Source: Inia geoffrensis (taxonomy: Eukaryota; Chordata; Mammalia; Artiodactyla; Iniidae). From it: a stretch of DNA of 64,000 bases. The DNA lies in NCBI GenBank assembly GCA_036417435.1, contig CM070900.1, forward strand, positions 30,047,496-30,111,495, read 5' to 3'. Shown here piece by piece: positions 12,517-22,662 of this stretch (position 1 is its first letter; each line of letters begins with the position of its first letter). The translations under genes and the position numbers were made by a program. The notes beneath the pieces were generated by a model that was not told where the DNA came from, ran no database searches, and worked only from the letters and a program-made list of their open reading frames with translations.

Positions 12517-12730
12517 GGGCTTCCCTGGTGGCGCAGTGGTTGAGAGTCCGACTGCCGATGCAGGGGACGCAGGTTCATGCCCTGGTCTGGGAAGATCCCA
12601 CATGCCGCAGAGCGGCTGGGCCCGTGAGCCATGGCCGCTGAGCCTGTGCCTCCAGAGCCTGTGCTCTGCAACGGGAGAGGCCACAACAGTGAGAGGCCCG
12701 CGTACCGCAAAAAAAAAAAAAAAAAAAAAA
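12517..12730 (+). mobile_element. CHR SINE nested in L1 ORF2
   Basis: A full-length CHR copy runs from GGGCTTCCCTGGTGGCGCAG to a 20-base A tail. The L1 words on both sides join without loss: GGGCAGAA precedes it (12508-12515) and is repeated after the tail (12731-12738), giving the target-site duplication. It is therefore younger than the host L1. B-box-like GGTTCATGCCC lies near 12571. Frames of 61-119 codons here are repeat shadows. Confidence 0.93.
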
Positions 12731-13374
12731 GGGCAGAAGATCTAAATAGATAGTTTTGCAAAGAAGACATACAGATAGCCAACAGGTACATAAAAAGGTG
12801 CTCAACATCACTAATCATTAGGGAAATGTAAATCAAAACCAAAATGAGATATCACCTCATATCTGTCAAAATGGTTATTATTAAAAAGACAAGAAATAAC
12901 ACTTGTTGGCAAGAATGTGAAGCAAAGAGAACCCTTGTGTATTGTTGGTGGGAATGTAAATTGGTGCAACCACCATGGCAAACAGTATGGAGGTTACTCA
13001 AAGAATTAAAAATAGAACTACCATATGATCCAGCAGTTCCACTTCTGGGTATTTACTCGAAGAAAGACAGTAACTCAAAAAGATGTACGCATCCCCATCT
13101 TAACTGCAGCATGTTCACAACAGCCAAGATGTGGAAGCAACCTATAAGTGCCCATTGAGGGGTGAATAGATAAAGAAAAGGTGATATACACAAACACACA
13201 CACACAATGGAATGTTGCCATTTGTGACAACATGGATGGATGTACAGGGCATTATCCTAAGTAAAATAAATCAGACAGAGAATGACAAATACTATGTGAA
13301 TCTAAAAAAGCAGAAAAACAAAATACAACCCAAGCTCATAGATTCAGAGAATAGATTGCTGGTTGCCAGAGGAA

Positions 13375-13398
13375 GGGGTGGAGGGGGTCAGGGGAGGG
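13375..13398 (+). other. G-quadruplex-capable tract in L1 3'UTR
   Basis: Four G runs (GGGG, GGGGG, GGGG, GGG) are separated by loops of 4, 3 and 1 bases. A polypurine, quadruplex-capable tract is a known property of mammalian L1 3'UTRs. Confidence 0.7.
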
Positions 13399-13739
13399 TT
13401 TGAAAGGGGGTGTTCAAAATGGGTGAAGAGGGTCAAAAGGTACAAACCTCCAGCTGTGAAATAAATAACTCACGGGGAAATAATGTGCAGCACATTGACT
13501 ATAGTTAATAACACTGTATTGCATATTTAAAAGCTGCCAAGAGAGTAGGCCTTAAGAGTTCTTATCTCAAGGGGAAAAAACTTGTAACTATGTACAGTAA
13601 CAGAGGTTGGCTACATTTACTGTGGTGAACCCTTCACAATAGATACAAAAATTGAGTCATTCTGCTGTACACTTGAAACTATTATAATGTTATATGTCAA
13701 TTATATCTCAAAAAGAAACATAAATGAATAACTGACAAT

Positions 13740-14400
13740 GTTTGTACGTGACATGTTCTTTCTCTCTGGAATTTTTTTCTTTTCCCTTAAATTTCACTAA
13801 AATACTTAACTGTGACATTCTCTTATTCCTCCTGTTCACCTTGCCCTTGTCTCTCCCAATTTGAGCCCCTTTAATATGACATTTTCATCTTTAATTTTAG
13901 AAATATTAATTATTGCTTCAGATATTTCCTTTTTCCTGTTTTCTTTTTTCCTCCCTCATTCTGTACTTTCTGTTGTCTACATATTGGTATTTTTATTTTC
14001 AACATTTTCATCCATTGAATCTCTTTTTCTATTTTCCATGTTTTTTTCAACTTTCTTCAAAGTCCATCTAATTTTCTCTTAACTCTCTATGTCCTGCTAT
14101 TTATCCTGACTACTGAGTTCTCTATTTCTATCATTTTTATTCCTGTTTTTCCACTTGGCTCTTTGTATGATTTCTTTTTCTTTCTTCACATTGCAAACAC
14201 CTTCCTTTATCTTTTAGTAAATTTACCATGCTTATTTTAAGTTTTCTCTGTATGTTTCAATTATTCTGCCTCAGATGGGTTATGTTGTTCCTCTGTGATC
14301 TTTCTTTGCTAGTAGCTGGTTATTTTGCAAGTGTCAGGTTATTTTGCCTGTTAATTCGTGTCACGGGTACCTGATGATCTGTGTGGAATCGACAATAGAA
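13740..14400 (-). repeat. Possible ancient L1 fragment, antisense
   Basis: Long T/C-rich sequence with phrases such as 'gagttctctatttctatc' and 'ccacttggctctttgtatga', which resembles antisense reading of old L1. The 73-codon frame at 13861 is a low-complexity Phe/Leu/Ser run. The identification is weak. Confidence 0.35.
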
Positions 14401-14680
14401 AGGGCTGAAAGACAGGGCTGGAACACCTCCAGGTGAATATAAGGAGTTAGAAAGAGAAAAGCTCTGGAGCACAGAACCCCAGAAACTATGGAAAGTCTGC
14501 TAGGCACTCCCATTTATTTACAATCCACCAGGCGACTCTTCTGCTCATTGTTTCACCTTTAAATACTTAGGAAGCAGTGGCCCTAACAGGAGGTAGGGCC
14601 TCCTAATCTTTCATTGCTGGGTTTAGAGGAACAGAGATGTGAATGCCTGAGCGTGTCTGGCCACCCTGCCAGTTTTCATT

Positions 14681-15135
14681 CAGTAAGTCCCCTGTATACA
14701 AATGAGTTCCGTTCTGAGAGCGCATTCGTAAGTCCAATTTGTTCATAAGTCCAACAGAGTTAGCCTAGGTACCCAACTAACACAATCGGCCATGTAATAC
14801 TGTACTGTAATAGGTTTATAATACTTTTCACACAAATAATACATAAAAAACAAACAAAAAATAAACACTTTTAATCTTACAGTACAGCACCTTGAAAAGT
14901 ACAGTAGTACAGTACAACAGCTGGCATACAGGGGCTGGCATCGAGTGAACAGGCGAGGAGAGTTACTGACTGGAGGAGGGAGAGGAGGTGGGAGATGGTA
15001 GAGCTGAAGGATCGTCAGCAACAGGAGATGGAGGGCAAGCTGTAATTTCACTCACACCTGATATTGAAGGAATGTCAATGTAATGCCTTTTACACAGCCT
15101 GAACTTAGCCTTGCTCTTGTCTGACACTGGAGGTC
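14681..15135 (-). repeat. Tigger-class (TcMar) DNA transposon fragment
   Basis: It begins with a terminal-repeat-like 'cagtaagtcccctgtataca' and continues 'ttcgtaagtccaatttgttc', 'ttagcctaggtacccaacta', 'ggaggagggagaggaggtgg'. I know this series from a pogo/Tigger-type mammalian transposon. The minus-strand frames of 71 and 102 codons here would be the decayed 3' part of the element. No intact transposase is present. Confidence 0.6.
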
Positions 15136-15524
15136 TAGAGTATTGCGTATGATTTCTGTTGTAAAAGAGCAGAAGCAAAGCTTAATAGGATCCTACAACC
15201 TGTATCCTCACGGCTGCCTCCTTTTCTCCTCTGATCTGTACTTTCACCATTATGCACCCAAAATTCCCAAACGGCCAAGGCAGACCTCAGACTCCTTGGG
15301 GGTTCCGTGTTTTTTCACTTTTCATTCCTCAAATCCAAGCTTTTCTGCAGCTTCTGTAGTTTCCTTAGGGTTGACTTTGGGGGAGGAACCAATATCCCAG
15401 GCCAGTTTGTCATCTCAACAAGACCGCATTATTCAGTGTTCTAAGCTGCATTTTGCCTACAACTCAAGTCTATATCATTAACTGACTTCAGTCTGTTCCT
15501 ATTAGATGCCCTTAACTCATTCTC
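15136..15524. other. Unrecognised sequence with a 112-codon frame
   Basis: The + frame 15143-15481 (112 codons) has no recognisable motif, signal peptide or membrane segment. It starts within the Tigger edge and is probably chance. Confidence 0.4.
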
Positions 15525-15650
15525 TCATTTATTCTTCCAACAAATATTACTGCGCATTAAGACATGCTGGCACTCTGATAGGTTCCAGGGACATAAAACG
15601 AATTAAAGCATGATACAGACCTTGAAGCATTTAGCTAACCCAGTGTAAAA
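15525..15650 (-). repeat. L2 3' end, antisense
   Basis: 'tcttccaacaaatattactg' followed by 'ggttccagggacataaaacg' and 'acagaccttgaagcattta' is the antisense L2 terminus. Confidence 0.6.
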
Positions 15651-16279
15651 GGGCTTTTTGGGAACACACGATAAAAATCCTTTGAAACTACCACATTAGT
15701 TATCTGAATTACAGTGGCGATTAGAATGTATTTTGTCCCAACCCACGTAACTCAAAAAGATTAATTTTAATGAGCTATTATTTCATTTTCCAGGCTTTAT
15801 TTCTCATTGCTTAATTCTTTTAAAATAGCATTTCATATTATTGAGGGGAGGTTTAGTTCATCTGCTGATTGTTATACCTTCTGGGATCCCTTCTGTTCCC
15901 TAAGGCTGTGGTAAAACCCAAATTTACTAATGAACTGCCAAAAAATTCATTTCACAAATTCCTACTCATGTGCCATTACTGTAAAGGCGTTGTAGTTATT
16001 ACAGTGATGAGTTTACAGCCTGAAAAGTAGGACAACGCTGTTTCAACTAATTCATTACCTCCACTTAACACATTTTCAAGAGGAAAAAAAGAGTGTGTGC
16101 TCGTGTGAGTGTGTGTGCGTGAGCAAGAGACAGAAAGAGACAGAGAGACACAGAGAACTGTATGTGTTTTCTCATTGGCACTGGACTGCGTTCTGCAACA
16201 TGATAAAGGACTGATTAAACATTTATTTCATTCTTGCTCTTTGAACTCCCATCAGTCTATGGTAAACCCTGCCCCTTCC
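15651..16279. other. Unique sequence with a GT/GA-rich patch
   Basis: No gene is seen. 16091-16155 is a degenerate GT-then-GA simple-repeat patch. The 69-codon frame over it is an artefact. Confidence 0.5.
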
Positions 16280-16379
16280 ACCGGTCATTCATGTATTTGT
16301 TCATTCCATGAATGTTAATTTAGCACCCACTCTGTGATAGGCACTCTGAAGGTGCTGAAGATGTAGCTATTGTGGTACC
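16280..16379 (-). repeat. L2 3' end, antisense
   Basis: 'catgtatttgttcattccat', 'ctctgtgataggcactctga' and 'aggtgctgaagatgtagcta' follow the antisense L2 3' end. Confidence 0.6.
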
Positions 16380-16382
16380 TTT

Positions 16383-16992
16383 GTAATGTATCAACTTAGC
16401 TAGGCTGAATGACATTTCCCAGAATTCCCTTTCCTATATATTTCTGGGTAGAGTGGGCCAGAAGAGACATTTCTTATGGGAGATTTGGAGGGGAGAAGCA
16501 AAGCAAGAGCCATTTTGAATTTCACACACATTGTCAAAGATCTGCTGGCTCACCTTGCTGATGTGAGTTAGCAACTGGACCTGTGATACTCCACCTTGCC
16601 CTGCATCTTCCTCAAGCTTCTTTGACTCATGGGTCAGGAATATGTTTCCTACATCAAAATGGGCCCTGATGCATGTAAGACATCCACACCACCATCGTCA
16701 GAGGAAACAAGAATTGACACGGGTTTCAGTCCATCCTTGTGGGGTTCCAGCTCATGTTTGTGGGTTCCAGCCTACTCCTGATCTCCCTCAGTTTACATCC
16801 ATCTTCCATTCTTGCCTGCCTGCTTGTGGACTTTGAACTTCAGCATGAGACATGAAGACAAAGCCTTACAGAGAATGCTTCTCTAATTCCCACATGCATA
16901 AGGTCAAATCCCAGTAGCAAATCATTTAATACTACATGGATATATCTCCTAGTGATTCTGGTTCTCTGGTTGAACCCTGACTGATATAGCTA
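16383..16992 (+). repeat. Unclassified old dispersed repeat (about 0.6 kb)
   Basis: The segment opens 'tgtatcaacttagctaggct' and closes 'ggttgaaccctgactgata'. I recognise these end phrases from a common mammalian repeat (the reverse reads like TCAGGGTTC...), but I cannot name the family. TG-type start and internal 'cctgcctgcttgtggacttt' fit an old LTR or DNA element. Confidence 0.4.
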
Positions 16993-18180
16993 GAAATAAT
17001 ATAAATATAATTTCTGCCCTAATGAAGTTTAAAATATAGATAGGGAGGAATGTCTTTTCAAAATATTATATCACAGTTAATTCATTACATCTATGAAAAA
17101 TCCTGTGAACAAAAATTCAGAGTGACAGGAGATCCTTTAAGCCGGGGTCATCTGGAGAGATTCTCAGAAGGATTTTGGATCTGAGAATGTGTTCTATTCC
17201 ACCCAGATGCCCTTGGACCCCACTTGATCTCTTTTGTAAATGCCCCCTGGTTTTTGTGTACCTTTGTTTCCAGAAATAGCAACTCTTATTTGGAGGACTG
17301 CTCTTGGGCTACTGAAGCCTGATTTGTGCCCTTGAGGAGAATGAGATGTTGAATCCACGAGACATGGTGGTCTCTAGAATTATTTGCTTCTATGATTCAA
17401 GAAAGGATCTCCTTAAACTGTCTTTTATCTGGTGTCTTTTCTTGCTCAGTGACTCTTGGGGACAGAACTAAAACAGATGATGATAAGTCATTTTTTCACT
17501 TAGAATTTAACATTCAGAAGCTATTAAACATATATTTAAAGCTCTAATGAAGACCTAATTGATTTTAGGAGTGCTTATTCTATTCAATGTTCTTAAAAGT
17601 AATCTTATCTTACCTCTTTCAAAACTACACTGCCAACCAAAAAGAAATGGCTTTTCTTCTTTATCTGAGCAAGTGGTACTTAAATCGACACAGTTCTCAA
17701 TCTAAGTGTTACCATAGCCTCTTCACTTCTCACCCCTCACATCACATTAGTTGCTGTCATTTAGAACATACTTCCTTTTCTTTCTCTCCAACCTATTCCC
17801 TTTTCCACACCTTTCTTTCAATCCTCTTTACTACTAGCCTCGTTGAGAACCATATCATCTCTTTCTAGTTTGTCCCAGTAGTTTCTTAACTTTTCTCCCT
17901 CCAGTCTTGCCACCTTCAATTTATCTTCTACTCCTTCTCAGAAAGAACTTGCATGCCATCACGACAATATAAGCATCCAGCATCAATATATATCAATTTT
18001 AGTAAAACTCACCTGAAAAATTTAATGTCCCTCTATATATCCACTATAAAAAAACCTCGATTTCGTAGCATGAAGACTAGGATTTACTTTGGTGCTGCTC
18101 AGCTGTCCAGCTCTCCCTTCATTCTCTTCTGTTCTTTGAAACCTGAGCCTGAGCCAATTACTGAACATTCTCTCTCTTTT
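16993..18180. other. Unique sequence
   Basis: No recognisable gene. The frame 17587-17868 (93 codons) is in pyrimidine-rich DNA and has no domain. The first half of the frame 17953-18426 is unique DNA, and its second half runs into an antisense SINE. Confidence 0.5.
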
Positions 18181-18386
18181 TTTTTTTTTTTTTTGCGGCA
18201 GGCAGGCCTCTCACTGCTGTGGCCTCTCCCGTGGCGGAGCACAGGCTCCGGGCACGCAGGCTCAGCGGCCATGGCTCACGGGCCCAGCTGCTCCGCAGCA
18301 TGTGGGATCCTCCTGGACCCGGGCACGAACCCGTGTCCCCTGCATCGGCAGGCGGACTCTCAACCACAGCGCCACCAGGGAAGCCC
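18181..18386 (-). mobile_element. CHR SINE, antisense
   Basis: A T tract (18181-18196) is followed by the reverse complement of the full CHR body, ending in GCCACCAGGGAAGCCC. The word ACATTCTCTCT occurs on both sides (about 18165 and 18387), giving the TSD with a small CT-length difference. The 182-codon frame at 18219-18767 is the window's longest. It starts inside this SINE and crosses the short L1 downstream, so it is not a gene. Confidence 0.93.
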
Positions 18387-18492
18387 ACATTCTCTCTTTT
18401 TACCTCCTTGCCTTTGCATATGCTGATCCTACTACTCAGAATGTCCTGCCTTCCCTTGTCAAACTTGTACTGTCTTGTTAGTTCACATATTA

Positions 18493-18671
18493 CTAGTTTT
18501 TTTTTAAATTTTATTTTATTTTATTTTTTATACAGCAGGTTCTTATTAGTTATCCATTTTATACATATTAGTGTATACATGTCAATCCCAATCTCCCAGT
18601 TCATCCCACCACCACCACCCGCCCCCCGCCACTTTCCCCCCTTGGTGTCCATAACGTTTGTTCTCTACATC
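18493..18671 (-). mobile_element. 5'-truncated L1 3' end, antisense, with 15-bp TSD
   Basis: Reading the minus strand gives an L1 3'UTR ending '...ACCTGCTGTATAAAAAATAA' plus A-rich tail. A perfect direct repeat TTAGTTCACATATTA flanks it (18478-18492 and 18672-18686). The intact TSD and long A tail indicate a fairly recent insertion. No ORF2 is retained. Confidence 0.88.
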
Positions 18672-18686
18672 TTAGTTCACATATTA

Positions 18687-19008
18687 TTGTGCGAAGCCTT
18701 CTCTGATACCCTCGGGCACAGCAAGCTTTGGCTTTCTCTAGGCTTCTGCTATGCTCTATACGTTTAAAATAACACTCATGTCACAGAAGACACTTGTGTT
18801 TATATCCTTTTTCCAAACAGACTGTAAATCCTTGAGAGCAAGAAACTGTCTTTAATCTTGAAATTCACCAACAACGTATCAGAGATAATCGTTTTTTTTT
18901 TTTGGTGGGGGTCGAGGGGGAGGCAAGGAATAGCGACATTATTCAGAAAGCCAGCAGAGAGATGGCAGACTGGTGTCCCAAAGAACCATCTTCCACAGAT
19001 GATTAAAA
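18687..19008. other. Unique sequence between transposons
   Basis: Nothing recognisable. An A/T run with G-rich patch lies near 18894-18925. Confidence 0.5.
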
Positions 19009-19019
19009 TATATTCGATT

Positions 19020-19234
19020 GGGCTTCCCTGGTGGCGCAGTGGTTGGGAGTCCGCCTGCTGATGCAGGGGACACGGGTTCGTGCCCCGGTCCGGGAAGAGC
19101 CCACATGCCGCGGAGTGGCTGGGCCCGTGAGCCATGGCCGCTGAGCCTATGCGTCCGGAGCCTGTGCTCCGCAACGGGAGAGGCCACAACAGTGAGAGGC
19201 CCACGTACCACAAAAAAAAATATATATATATATA
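19020..19234 (+). mobile_element. CHR SINE
   Basis: A full-length, CpG-rich CHR copy begins GGGCTTCCCTGGTGGCGCAG, has a B-box-like GGTTCGTGCCCC at 19075, and ends in an A run that became (TA)n. TSD TATATTCGAT at 19009-19018 and 19235-19244. The 162-, 90- and 81-codon frames here are repeat shadows. Confidence 0.93.
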
Positions 19235-19244
19235 TATATTCGAT

Positions 19245-22200
19245 GAATGACCAAAACCGTTAATATATACTGCTCTTGAGGAACTCAAAGCACTCTGGAA
19301 ACAACTTCTGTTCTATTACAAGGTATGTAACAAATAAGAAATGATCTCTCTACTGTCCCCAGAGACTTAGCTCTGCCCCTGCCAAGCTCTCATCATCCAC
19401 TCAACAAAATAAATTCCCTTCAGTTACCCACACTTTTCTTTCTTTGAATGAAACTGAAGTTACTCACGCTTTTACTTTGAGGATCTCACCTGCTCCCACA
19501 CTCAACATCCCCCAAGCAGTTAACCATGTTAATCCTTTCAACCAAAGAAGAGTTCCGGAAAATACAATTTCCTCTGTCTAATTATACTTGCCGTACTACC
19601 CTAGTGTCCCTTATAGAGACATGCTCTGGACAACTGCCCAAGTAGCTGCCCGTGAAGCTGACCCTGGATCTGATAATGTCTTGAATGTTCAATAATAGGC
19701 TCCCATCAAAAATACCCTATGGTGTATTCAAGAACTTGGAAGAAATGGGCAAAACTTACACTATTTCCAGTGAGGCCTCTAGTATAACAAATCACACTGA
19801 GCAAATTTTTCACTTACATCTGATTCAGCAGCAATAACATTGGGTGGTGGTGAATTGTAACATGGGTTAAGTTATATAGAGAAAATGAATTTTCTTTGTC
19901 CCTATGCCAGTGTTTCTTAAGTTTTATTTCAAGTCCTTTCATCTCTTTGGATACCTAGCCACTGTCACGGTCTTCTTATTGCAAAATCTTTATGCAGAAT
20001 TTTCATATTGTAATAAATGTTACTTAGATGTCAACGTCACCTGTACAATGATTTTGCAGTAAGAATTTCAGATGTTAGCATCTTTCTTTTGAGTCTAATA
20101 AGAGACCCATTATTATTAAAGGGTCACTTGAACTTACTGGTACACAAAAATGACACCAACTACCTGAAATCTTCCTTGATGTAGAGATAAAATTATTTTA
20201 AAAAATAAAAAGAGCTAAAGCAATGTTGACTGTCTTAAATTGCTTCATTTATTTTAGGTTGTGTCTACAAGGGCAAATATAACGGGGCGCTGTACAGTTA
20301 TTTAGAGAACTTGAACATTATAGATTGGAAAAAATCTGATTAATTATTATTATAGCTTCTCTTTTCCTCCAGAAATGAGTTGCTTTGAATGACCCGTGTA
20401 ATTGCATTATCCCTTTACTTCTTTGGTTTTTTAGATAAACAATTTCTTGAGGGTAAAACCCACTTCCACATTTCTTTTGTACAATTTACATATCCAAGCT
20501 TGGGACTTTGCATTTTTAGAGGTTCTAGCTGACAAACACACCAAGTCTTATATTATTAGGCAAAAACTGAATAGGCGATGCTCTAAGAAATCAAAATATT
20601 TCCAAACTGCCACTATTTATCTGAATGTCTCCATTTTAATCTTTTTTGGGGTACTAATTCTCTAAATAGAGAATAGTAGTAAATTTATGAATTAGGATCT
20701 TGGCTAAAGGTCTAAAATGAACAATATTTACTTACTAGCTTAAGTGTCTGTGTTTTCAGAGCAACTGTCATTACGTAAAAATTCTGAATAAAAGTGGCCC
20801 TTCTAATAAGCACAGTTAAATAGCAAGCACATTAACTGTGTGTATGTTGCCTCTAAAGAAAAACTAAAATGAAATGAAGGAGTCTTCAGAACAAAGAAGC
20901 AAATAACAGATGTAAAAAGAAGAGTACCATGACTTCATTCTGATTAATGACTTTGACAATCATTACTTGCTGTCGAGGGGCATTAGTCAAGGTCCAGTCT
21001 TTAGCTAGGCATTCAGCACTCAAGATCATACAGCCGAAGTGAAGAACTTCTCCATGTCAATTATCTATTACAAACTATCAAGTCACTCTGAAATAGTTAA
21101 ACAAATCTATACATTGATATTTGCTGGTATCTTTTTATGCTACATTGAACTGACTTGAGGTTTATGCAGTGTTAACTTCTGTGCAGGTATTTCTGAGATC
21201 TCATAATTGAGAAACTCTCAAAGGAGACAAAGATTCTGATGTACTGCAGAAATGCTGGGTATTCCTATCGAAATAGTGAAAAAACAGAGAAGTGTATTTC
21301 CAGTGCCCCAAATTAAGGATATTTTTAAGTCTTCCATTTCATTAAACTGCATGGCTGGAGAGGAGAGTCTTGCTAAAATATTGTGATTAACACAAAGGAA
21401 GCTTAACAGACAATGCTATTATAGGTGAAAGACTGCTAATTGCCATCTTCCCAATAACTTATTGATTTTAATCAAATCTTCCTAGAGCAGCATGCCAGTG
21501 GCAAATGGATGACTAGATAGAGGGAAAACACAATAGAAGGAGTAATATGGAAGAAATTATTCATGTTTCATTTGTATAAAATTGAACAAATATTCTTGAT
21601 CAGCATTCATACAAATATAGATTCGTCAGGAAGGTGCTATCTAAATTGCTTCTCTCACAGTGTATTGAAAATTACCATAACTGTTAGCATTTTTAATTAT
21701 TTTGATCTGCTGAAAATAGATTAAACTGAATGGGAAATTGGCTTATTAAGGCTTATATATTTGAGTTAACATGAAATGTTCTCAGCCACTGTGGCTTGAG
21801 AATCTTTTAGTCTAAAAGACATTCTCTATCTCTGGTTGACAACAGGGGGAGCGGCACGGGACTGAATTCTCAGAATGTAAAGTTGTGTTTTGAGATGGGT
21901 GTAAGTAAAAACCTTCTTATTCCCATCAATTCATTAGCAGAATTTAACCACATCTGGTAACGGTAATATTTGATAAATGAACAACTGGTCTGTTTGAGAA
22001 ACAGAACTGAGTTTTCATATGGAAAAAAAAAAAAAAATCCTGCTAGACTAAACTTAACACTTAAAAGAAAATGGAGGACCCCTGAAATGCATCTTGCTTT
22101 TACAAGAGAAGTTTCTTAGTGTGAGATTCAATATAGTGTGAAACAATGAAGAACTCACACTTGGGTCATTCACAGCTGATAGAAAAGGAATACAATGCTG

Positions 22201-22451
22201 AGTTGTAGTTGTCATCTCTAGGCAAGTCCCATGGAATTCCACTGTCTTTGGAGAATGTCTTACTCATCAAATTGGTAACACTGGACCCAAAGGCAAATTT
22301 CAAATATGAGCATGACTACGCTTTTTAAAAACGAGTATTTAAGTAGTTTCTCTTTTAAATCAAGTTCACAGCATAAAGATTTCAGTTACAAAATTATCTC
22401 CTTCAACATCTATTCTAGGACTAAGCATTCAATAATTCAGTGAAGGATTTG
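19245..22451. other. Repeat-poor unique block, 3.2 kb
   Basis: I see no transposon over 3.2 kb, which is unusual for this window. There is no coding exon either: the longest frame is 72 codons (20447-20665) with no domain. TAAT/ATTA-type words are common. One example is the inverted motif TTGATTTTAATCAA at 21462-21475. The block could hold conserved non-coding elements, but the sequence alone cannot show this. A 15-base A run lies near 22021. Confidence 0.5.
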
Positions 22452-22662
22452 TCAACTTCAACAATACTGACATTTTGGTCTGGATAATTCTTTGCTGTGG
22501 AGGCTGTTTTGTACATTGCAGGATGTTTGGCAGCATCCCTGGCCTCCATCCACTAGATGCCAGTAGTACTTTCTCCCCACCTTGGACAACCAAAAATGAC
22601 TCCGGATACTGCCAAATGTCTCCTGGTAGGTAAAACTGCTCCTGATTGAGAACCACTGGATT
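22452..22662 (-). repeat. MER5A (hAT-Charlie MITE), antisense
   Basis: The phrases 'gcagcatccctggcctccat', 'ccactagatgccagtagtac', 'gacaaccaaaaatgactccg' and 'ctgattgagaaccactgg' are the antisense MER5A sequence almost from end to end. Minus-strand frames of 92 and 120 codons (22429-22707, 22458-22820) are repeat shadows. Confidence 0.8.

Larger units (their letters stand above)
11385..13715 (+). mobile_element. L1 LINE, ORF2 3' half and 3'UTR, with nested SINE
   Basis: This 5'-truncated L1 enters close to the reverse-transcriptase catalytic region (conceptual 'YDMILYTENAK', where active L1s have an FADD motif). It continues through the ORF2 C-terminal domain as broken frames at 11483-11698, 11655-11891, 11985-12188 and 12844-13158. 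Recognisable residues include '[13 protein letters not shown]', 'HKWKDIPCS', '[11 protein letters not shown]' and '[13 protein letters not shown]'. The 3'UTR follows, with a purine-rich tract at about 13368-13415. Frameshifts and stops show it has long been dead. A CHR SINE sits inside it at 12517-12730. The divergence suggests an L1MA-age element. No TSD is evident. Confidence 0.88.

Noticed and set aside
11483..13158. Reverse-transcriptase-like frames
   Set aside because: These are fragments of a dead L1 ORF2 with stops, frameshifts and a SINE insertion, so I annotate the LINE and not genes.
15143..15481. 112-codon + frame next to the Tigger fragment
   Set aside because: No transposase or other motif. 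It is on the opposite strand to the element and has no supporting signal.
18219..18767. 182-codon + strand open frame, the longest in the window
   Set aside because: It begins inside an antisense CHR SINE, runs through unique DNA and an antisense L1 3'UTR, and its start peptide recurs at other SINE copies. It is not a gene.
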